From NCBI GenBank assembly GCA_019636345.1, contig JAHBXQ010000001.1, positions 649,985 through 713,984 of the forward strand: a stretch of DNA of 64,000 bases, given 5' to 3'. The notes under the pieces were generated by a model, which saw only the letters and a list, made by a program, of their open reading frames with translations, did not search any database and was not told the origin of the DNA. Positions 59,025-64,000 of this stretch are shown piece after piece (within the stretch, counting starts at the first letter, position 1; the number at the start of each line of letters is the position of its first letter). The stretch comes from Pirellulales bacterium (lineage in GTDB: Bacteria > Planctomycetota > Planctomycetia > Pirellulales > Lacipirellulaceae). The translations under genes were made by a program, and so were the position numbers.

Positions 59025-59833
59025 ACGAGTCCCCGACCGGCCCGCAGTTGCTGGTGAGCGTGCGCGACGCGGCCGAAGCGCTCGCCGCGCTCGCCGGGGG
59101 CGCCGATTGGATCGATCTCAAGGAACCGGCCCGGGGCCCGCTCGGCCCGGTCGACGTCGCAACGGCCCGCAGCGTCGCGCAGATCATGCCCGCAGGCACA
59201 CCGTTGTCCGCGGCCGGGGGTGAGTTGTGCGATGCCTTGGCCGGGGCGGCTCGCCCGTTGCGCGCCGTCTCTCGGATCGAATGGATGAAGCTCGGCCTTG
59301 CCGATTGCGACCCGCGGGACGAAGCGGCACGCGCGGCCGCCCCGTTCTCGACCGCCGCGCTCGACGATCTGGCCTGCCGACTCGCGATGATTCGCGACGA
59401 GTTTCGCTCGACGGGAAAGCGACTCGTGCTGACCGCGTACGCCGACGCAGCCGCGGCCCGGGCTCCGTCGCCGGAGGTCGTGCTGCAACTCGTGCGGCGG
59501 CTTCGGCTGTCGTGGCTGCTGATCGACACTTGGGACAAGTCCGGGCCGGCGCTCGGCGAGCGCCTCCCCCCGCCGAAACTTGCGAAGTTGCTCGCCGCGT
59601 GTCATGCTCAGGGCGTGCGAACCGCGGTTGCGGGCCGGCTCCGACTCGATGATTTCGGGCGACTCCCCAGGGACGTCGACCTGATCGGGGTGCGAGGCGC
59701 CGCGTGCGGCGGGGATCGCGCCGGACGCGTCGACGCCGAGGCGGTTCGCCGACTCGCCGCTGCACTGGCCGTGAACGCCCGCTCCGACGAGCGGCGTCCG
59801 GCCGCGGTCGATGAAACCGCGATTGTTTCGTAG
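59021..59833 (+). CDS. mfnB: (5-formylfuran-3-yl)methyl phosphate synthase
   Basis: This 270-residue TIM-barrel enzyme makes the furan core of methanofuran from two glyceraldehyde 3-phosphate molecules. The signature LLVSVRDAAEALAALAGGADWIDLKEPARGPLG is clear. Three lysines of the family are seen: Lys34 (DLKEP), Lys90 (MKLGL) and Lys173 (TWDKSG). In planctomycetes methanofuran and tetrahydromethanopterin carriers serve in formaldehyde oxidation and detoxification. The start is a GTG inside the stop of the preceding gene. Other C1 genes are not in the window. Confidence 0.88.
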   Translation: MNESPTGPQLLVSVRDAAEALAALAGGADWIDLKEPARGPLGPVDVATARSVAQIMPAGTPLSAAGGELCDALAGAARPLRAVSRIEWMKLGLADCDPRDEAARAAAPFSTAALDDLACRLAMIRDEFRSTGKRLVLTAYADAAAARAPSPEVVLQLVRRLRLSWLLIDTWDKSGPALGERLPPPKLAKLLAACHAQGVRTAVAGRLRLDDFGRLPRDVDLIGVRGAACGGDRAGRVDAEAVRRLAAALAVNARSDERRPAAVDETAIVS

Positions 59834-59872
59834 ATGTCGCCTGCACAGCGGGACCAACCACAAGGGCGTGTC

Positions 59873-60250
59873 ATGTCGACGGCCAAAAACGTGTTGGGTG
59901 AACCGCTGACGCCCTGCTCGCACGATCCGGTCACCGGGTACTATCGCGACGGCTGTTGTCGCACCGGCTCGGGAGACGTCGGCGTGCATGTCGTGTGCGC
60001 CGAAATGACCGCGGAGTTTCTCGTCTTCTCGCAAGCGCGGGGGAACGATCTCTCGACTCCCAACCCCATGTACCAGTTCCCGGGCCTCGTCCCCGGCGAT
60101 CGGTGGTGCCTGTGCGCTCAGCGCTGGCAGGAGGCGCTGTTGGCCGGAGTTGCGCCGCCGGTCGTGCTCGCCTCGACGCACATCTCGGCGCTCGAGTTCA
60201 TCGACCTGGAAGACTTGGAAACGCACGCGATCGACGCCCGCTCGACCTGA
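59873..60250 (+). CDS. DUF2237 family protein
   Basis: This 125-residue protein matches DUF2237 over its length: NVLGEPLTPCSHDPVTGYYRDGCC, DVGVHVVCAEMTAEFLVF, GNDLSTPNPMYQFPGL, GDRWCLCAQRWQEAL and APPVVLASTHISALEFI. Conserved Cys residues suggest metal or cofactor binding, but the function is unknown. An AAGGG sits about seven bases before the ATG. It follows mfnB by 39 bases, so it may be co-transcribed. Confidence 0.85.
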   Translation: MSTAKNVLGEPLTPCSHDPVTGYYRDGCCRTGSGDVGVHVVCAEMTAEFLVFSQARGNDLSTPNPMYQFPGLVPGDRWCLCAQRWQEALLAGVAPPVVLASTHISALEFIDLEDLETHAIDARST

Positions 60251-60320
60251 GCGGACGCCGGCGCTGGCAGAACTTCGCAACGGCGAGCAACGTATGTGCA
60301 TTCCAGCCGAGACAACGCCC

Positions 60321-61106
60321 ATGCGCCGTCCGACCTGGTTCTCGACTTGGAGTCTGACGCTCGTCGCGGCGTGGTGCGTCGCGGCGTCGGCGGGCGGAGC
60401 GGAACTGGCCGTTCGCAGCGAGACGATCGGTCGCTCGTTGGGGGGCGAGCCGATTCGCTGCGACCTCTACGGGGACGGCGACGACGTGCTGTTGGTGATC
60501 GCCACGATTCACGGCAACGAATCGGCGGGTACCCCGCTGGTCGCCGAGTTCGCCAAGTGGCTGCGGGCTCATCCGCAGGAGCTCGCCGGCCGCACCGTGG
60601 CGATCATGTCCGTAGCCAACCCCGACGGGATGGCGAAAAACGTTCGGTTTAACGACAACGGGGTCGACCTGAATCGCAACTTCCCCGCCGGCAACTGGGG
60701 CGCCGCCGACGTGAAACCGCACGGCGACACGCCGCTGTCGGAGCCCGAGTCGCGGGCCGTGATGCGGGCCCTGTGCCAGTTCTTCCCCGATCGGGTCGTC
60801 AGCATTCATCAGCCGCTCGACTGCGTCGACTACGACGGCCCGGCCGAAGGACTTGCCCAAGCGATGGCTGCGGCGTGCCCCCTCAAACTGGAAAAGCTCG
60901 GCGGCCTGCCTGGGTCGCTGGGGTCGTTCGTCGGCGAGACCCTGCGGCGGCCGATCGTGACGCTCGAACTTCCCAAAGACGCCCCGCACGACGGTCCTGC
61001 GCTATGGAAGACCTACGGCGAGGCGCTTGTCGCGGCGTTGCGGTACGAGGCGCCGGCCGACGAAGCGGGACGCGACGCCGCGAACCCGGCGCAGGACGCC
61101 CCATGA
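60321..61106 (+). CDS. M14-family zinc carboxypeptidase (MpaA-like), exported
   Basis: This 261-residue exported enzyme has a signal peptide (RRPTWFSTWSLTLVAAWC) and the M14 zinc site: His64 and Glu67 in ATIHGNESAG, His163 in SIHQPLD, and a likely catalytic Glu216 in VTLELPKD. The substrate-binding DLNRNFPAGN segment is present. MpaA-like peptidases trim murein peptides. It is coupled to the next gene through ATGA, which fits a role in muropeptide processing. An in-frame ATG nine codons upstream is an alternative start. Confidence 0.8.
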   Translation: MRRPTWFSTWSLTLVAAWCVAASAGGAELAVRSETIGRSLGGEPIRCDLYGDGDDVLLVIATIHGNESAGTPLVAEFAKWLRAHPQELAGRTVAIMSVANPDGMAKNVRFNDNGVDLNRNFPAGNWGAADVKPHGDTPLSEPESRAVMRALCQFFPDRVVSIHQPLDCVDYDGPAEGLAQAMAAACPLKLEKLGGLPGSLGSFVGETLRRPIVTLELPKDAPHDGPALWKTYGEALVAALRYEAPADEAGRDAANPAQDAP

Positions 61107-62068
61107 CCGCCGCGTCGAAGCGCCGCCGTTCCTCGGGCGCTCGTGCGGCGCGTTTTGCGTTACACCCTGCCCCGACGATGGCAGTCGTCGCGGCCGCGTT
61201 TGTCTTCCCCCGCTTCGCGATCGCCGAGACGGATGCGATGCACGCCGCCCACGCCAAGACGCAGGCCAAGTTGGAAGCGATCGCCGCCTCGGTGCGCGGC
61301 GACTTCGGGGTGGTCGTCGAGGACCTCCGCGGCGAGCATCGATTCGCGGTGAACGAGAACGGCGTCTTCCCGCAGGCCAGCGCCATCAAGATCCCGATCC
61401 TCATGGAGTTGCTCCGGCAGGCGCACGTCGGCAAGCTTGACCTGGAAACTCGCCTGACGATCGACGCGGCGAGCAAGACCCCGGGGAGCGGCGTGTTGTT
61501 CGAACTGTCCGACGGCGGCAGCGAATTGTCGCTCGCGGACCTTGCCGTGGTGATGATTGTCCTCAGCGACAACACGGCCACGAACCTGCTGATCGACGCG
61601 GTCGGCATGGACGCCGTGAACGCGACCATGGCCTCCCTGGGGCTGGAGCAGACCCGGCTCCGCCGCCGGATGATGGACACGGCCGCTGCCGATCGCGGCG
61701 AAGAAAATACGTCGAGCCCGGCCGAGGCGGCGCGGATCATGCGCCTCTTGGCCGAGGGCAAGTTCATCGACCGCGGGTTGTGCGACCGGGCCCTGGCGAT
61801 CCTGCGAAAACCCAAGCGTGGCGCCGTGGGGGCGAGCCTCCCCGCCGAGATCGCCGTCGCGTTCAAACCGGGGGCGATCCCCGGCGTGGCGACCGAGTGG
61901 GCGCTCGTGGAACTCAAGAACCGGCCCTACATCGTCGCCGTGATGGGCAACTTCGGCAATGACGCGGAACTTGAGGGATCGCTCCGGGACGTCGGCGCCG
62001 TGGCGTACGACTTCTTCCGCCGCATCGCCGTCGCGACGCCGTACGGCAGTTATTCGACGCCTCCGTGA
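61103..62068 (+). CDS. Class A beta-lactamase-like serine hydrolase
   Basis: This 321-residue protein has a signal-like segment (TMAVVAAAFVFPRFAIAE) and the class A fold motifs: S93-A-I-K96 (Ser and Lys of SxxK), SDN at 155-157, and KPG at 255-257 in place of KTG. The Glu of the omega loop is plausible in RGEENTSSP. It could be a true beta-lactamase or a peptidase of that fold acting on peptidoglycan. The start overlaps the M14 gene by four bases. Activity on antibiotics cannot be inferred. Confidence 0.78.
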   Translation: MTAASKRRRSSGARAARFALHPAPTMAVVAAAFVFPRFAIAETDAMHAAHAKTQAKLEAIAASVRGDFGVVVEDLRGEHRFAVNENGVFPQASAIKIPILMELLRQAHVGKLDLETRLTIDAASKTPGSGVLFELSDGGSELSLADLAVVMIVLSDNTATNLLIDAVGMDAVNATMASLGLEQTRLRRRMMDTAAADRGEENTSSPAEAARIMRLLAEGKFIDRGLCDRALAILRKPKRGAVGASLPAEIAVAFKPGAIPGVATEWALVELKNRPYIVAVMGNFGNDAELEGSLRDVGAVAYDFFRRIAVATPYGSYSTPP

Positions 62069-62095
62069 GCGGGGGACGCGAGGAGGAATGTGACG

Positions 62096-62311
62096 ATGAG
62101 CGACACCGAAAACCTGAGCCGGATCGTCTTTGGCGGGCGTGAACGGGCTGTTGCGGAACACGCGCCCCGCATCGCCGCCGAGGTCGAGGCTGAGTTTGCC
62201 GAGCGGCTCCGCGGCGCGCCTTTCTGGCAACGTCTCCGGCTCAATCGCGAGATGCGCGCCGAAATCGAACGACGCCTCGAGCAAGTCGCTCCCAGCGACG
62301 GGCTGTACTGA
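62096..62311 (+). CDS. Small protein of unknown function
   Basis: This 71-residue protein is helical and charged (RIVFGGRERAVAEHAPRIAAEV, RLRLNREMRAEIERRLEQ). The Shine-Dalgarno AGGAGG lies nine bases before the ATG at 62096, which is preferred over a GTG six bases upstream. It follows the beta-lactamase-like gene by 27 bases and may be in the same operon. No family recognised. Confidence 0.55.
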   Translation: MSDTENLSRIVFGGRERAVAEHAPRIAAEVEAEFAERLRGAPFWQRLRLNREMRAEIERRLEQVAPSDGLY

Positions 62312-62426
62312 TCGCGCTTCACCGTCGCGACGCCGTCCTCCCTGCGCATCACCGTTCCCCTGGACGCGACCAAACGTGGTCGCCGACGGCGACGCCGCCG
62401 CAACTCGCCCCGCTCCCTCGTTTGCC

Positions 62427-64000
62427 ATGTCTCGCACGGATTGCTTCGTCGTCGTGCCCCTCGCGCTGCTGCTCGTCTGTCGCGACGGCGGGTTGCTCGC
62501 GGCGCCGCCGCGCGTGCTCGTCGAGGGCGTGCAGTTGGAACAAGTCGCGGCGGAGCCGGACCTGGTCACGCCGATCGGCGTCGCGTTCGATTCGCTAGGC
62601 CGGCTGCTTGTCGTCGAATCGCACACCCACCAGCGGCCCGACGACTACCCCGGTCCCGCGGGGGATCGCCTGCGGCTGTACAGCGACTCCGACGGCGACG
62701 GCCGACTCGACCGCTGGAGCACCTTTGCCGAGGGGTTCCAGCAGGCGATGAACGCGGCAGTCGCCCAGGACGGCGCCGTGTACGTGGTCACTCGTCGTGA
62801 CGTGCATGTCTTGCGCGACGCCGATGGCGACGGCGTCGCCGACAGCGACGAAACGATCATCCGCCTGGAGACCGAAGCCGAGTACCCGCACAACGGACTG
62901 GCGGGGATTGCACTCGCGCCGCAGTTCGGGGACGCCGGTTCAAACCCGGCCGGCGGGGGAATGTTTCTCGGACTCGGCGAGAACTTTGGCTTCCCGTATC
63001 AACTCGTCGGCTCCGACGGCAAGAGCGTCAGCGGTCGCGGCGGCGTGGGGTGCATCTTCGTCAGTCGGCAGGACGGCGCCGGACTGGCACGCTATGCCGA
63101 GGGGTTCTGGAACCCGTTTTCCGTGTGCCTCGCGCCGCACGGACGCGTGTTCACCGTCGACAACGACCCCGACGCGAGCCCCCCCTGCCGGCTGGTGCAT
63201 GTCGTCCACGCCGGCGACTACGGCCACCGCTGGGAATACGGCCGCGCCGGCGTCCACCCGCTTCAGGCGTGGGACGGCGAGTTGCCGGGGACGCTCCCCA
63301 TGGTTTGCGGCACGGGCGAGGCTCCGACGGCCGTGCTCGCGCATCGCGGCTGGCTGTGGGTCACGAGTTGGGGGGATTACCGGATCGAGCGGTATCGGCT
63401 GACGCCTCGCGGCGCAAGTTTCGGAGCCGACCGCGAGGTCGTCGTCCAGGGGGACGCCGACTTTCGTCCCACAGGCATGGCCGTCGCTCCCGACGGCTCG
63501 CTGTGGTTCGCCGACTGGGTCGACCGCAGTTACGCCGTCCACGGCAAGGGGCGGCTCTGGCGGCTCACGCTCCCCGCTGAGGCAGACGCTCCGGACTTGC
63601 CGGAGAACGAGACGGAAACGACGGTCCGCCGACTCGCGGAGTCGCTGACTCCGCCCCCTGGCAACGGTCGTTTGTCGCGTCCCGTGAATCGTCGTCAAGA
63701 CGTCGGAGAGGGAATCGAGCGACTCCTCAATTCCGACGATCCCTTCGACCGGCAGTTGGCGTGGAACGTGGGAGCCGAACGCGACCGGTTTGCTCACGGG
63801 CGCCAGCGCGAGCTTTCGCCCCGCGGCCGACTCGCCGAACTCCAGCAGGCCGCGTGGAACATCGGTCGGCAAGCGAGCACGGAGTTCAGCGGGACGTGGC
63901 TCCAAACGCTCGCCCTCAAAGGCCTCGCCGATCCGGATCCTGACGTGCGGCTCTATGCCGTTCGGCTCGTCGCTCGCCATCGGGAGGAACTCCGCAACCT
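62427..64000 (+). CDS. PVC-type membrane-bound dehydrogenase-like protein, 3' end cut
   Basis: This frame begins at ATG 62427 (MSRTDCFVVVPLALLLV, a signal-like segment) and stays open to the window edge, over 520 codons. The visible part is a beta-propeller with repeated Asp-rich sites (YSDSDGDGRLDRWSTFAEGF, RDADGDGVADSDETIIRL) and blocks such as YPHNGLAGIALAPQ, GMFLGLGENFGFPY and RPTGMAVAPDGSLWFADWVDRSY. A HEAT-like helical part begins near the edge. This matches PVC-type dehydrogenase proteins, which usually end with a CxxCH cytochrome domain not visible here. Confidence 0.82.
   Translation, partial: MSRTDCFVVVPLALLLVCRDGGLLAAPPRVLVEGVQLEQVAAEPDLVTPIGVAFDSLGRLLVVESHTHQRPDDYPGPAGDRLRLYSDSDGDGRLDRWSTFAEGFQQAMNAAVAQDGAVYVVTRRDVHVLRDADGDGVADSDETIIRLETEAEYPHNGLAGIALAPQFGDAGSNPAGGGMFLGLGENFGFPYQLVGSDGKSVSGRGGVGCIFVSRQDGAGLARYAEGFWNPFSVCLAPHGRVFTVDNDPDASPPCRLVHVVHAGDYGHRWEYGRAGVHPLQAWDGELPGTLPMVCGTGEAPTAVLAHRGWLWVTSWGDYRIERYRLTPRGASFGADREVVVQGDADFRPTGMAVAPDGSLWFADWVDRSYAVHGKGRLWRLTLPAEADAPDLPENETETTVRRLAESLTPPPGNGRLSRPVNRRQDVGEGIERLLNSDDPFDRQLAWNVGAERDRFAHGRQRELSPRGRLAELQQAAWNIGRQASTEFSGTWLQTLALKGLADPDPDVRLYAVRLVARHREELRN

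Noticed and set aside
61103-62068. The idea of an antibiotic-resistance beta-lactamase controlled by the blaI gene at 13626
   Set aside because: The loci are 47 kb apart and the promoter region here holds no CTACTG-N6-CAGTAG dyad. The gene is coupled to a peptidase instead.

Overview
The window reads as a chromosomal segment of a high-GC planctomycete, most likely order Pirellulales. The basis is the gene families: several DUF1559 type-II-pilin-like proteins, secreted proteins with PEP-CTERM tails and dockerin-like EF-hand repeats, a PVC-type membrane-bound dehydrogenase, a planctomycete-type CxxCH/LRR protein, DUF1207 and DUF6807 proteins, and a formylfuranylmethyl-phosphate synthase (MfnB) of the C1 pathway. 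No rRNA, CRISPR array, phage or classical IS transposase was found. One tRNA gene (Glu, anticodon CUC) is present.

Layout. 1-4 kb: a cut-off membrane protein, a DUF6498 membrane protein, a secreted MsrA-MsrB fusion and a DUF6807 protein. 4.2-10.3 kb: an L-arabinose operon (araB, araD, araA, Na+/sugar symporter). 10.4-11.0 kb: a VapBC toxin-antitoxin pair with a palindrome at its start. 11.3-13.4 kb: a CxxCH/LRR protein and a CDF metal exporter. 13.5-16.9 kb: a BlaI repressor and BlaR1-like M56 protease pair behind two matching operators. 17.2-22.6 kb: a same-strand run with a terpene-cyclase-like protein, a chorismate-lyase-like enzyme, a flavin-dependent-halogenase-like enzyme and a GT4 glycosyltransferase. 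22.6-26.3 kb: a three-PAS histidine kinase, its overlapping FixJ-type regulator, and a second FixJ-type regulator. 26.5-28.0 kb: a stand-alone rpsR behind a 15-bp hairpin, a YbgC-type thioesterase and an orphan LolD-like ATPase.

28-38.6 kb is mostly cell-surface genes (choice-of-anchor I, DUF1559, lamin-tail PEP-CTERM proteins, DUF1207), with a five-unit 11-bp repeat resembling a Pho box between two divergent lamin-tail genes. 38.6-46.7 kb holds a fumarylacetoacetase-family hydrolase, two diguanylate-cyclase-type proteins, superoxide dismutase and a putative lipoprotein. 47-55.3 kb holds a Gfo/Idh/MocA oxidoreductase, a PQQ-type propeller, an M6 metalloprotease and a sugar-dehydrogenase/PEP-CTERM pair. 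55.4-58.1 kb holds an ECF sigma/anti-sigma pair, a DUF1559 gene and the tRNA. 58.4-64 kb holds MfnB with a coupled membrane protein, DUF2237, an M14 peptidase coupled to a class-A beta-lactamase-like protein, and the start of a PVC-type dehydrogenase.

The most interesting items are the coupled chorismate-lyase/halogenase pair, the Pho-box-like array, the BlaI operators, and a 123-bp palindromic element present in two near-complete, oppositely oriented copies plus two degraded ones. Many genes lack a clear Shine-Dalgarno sequence. Starts were chosen from signal peptides, family alignment, overlaps and, where present, Shine-Dalgarno spacing. All functional names rest on motif and family recognition by eye, not on database searches.
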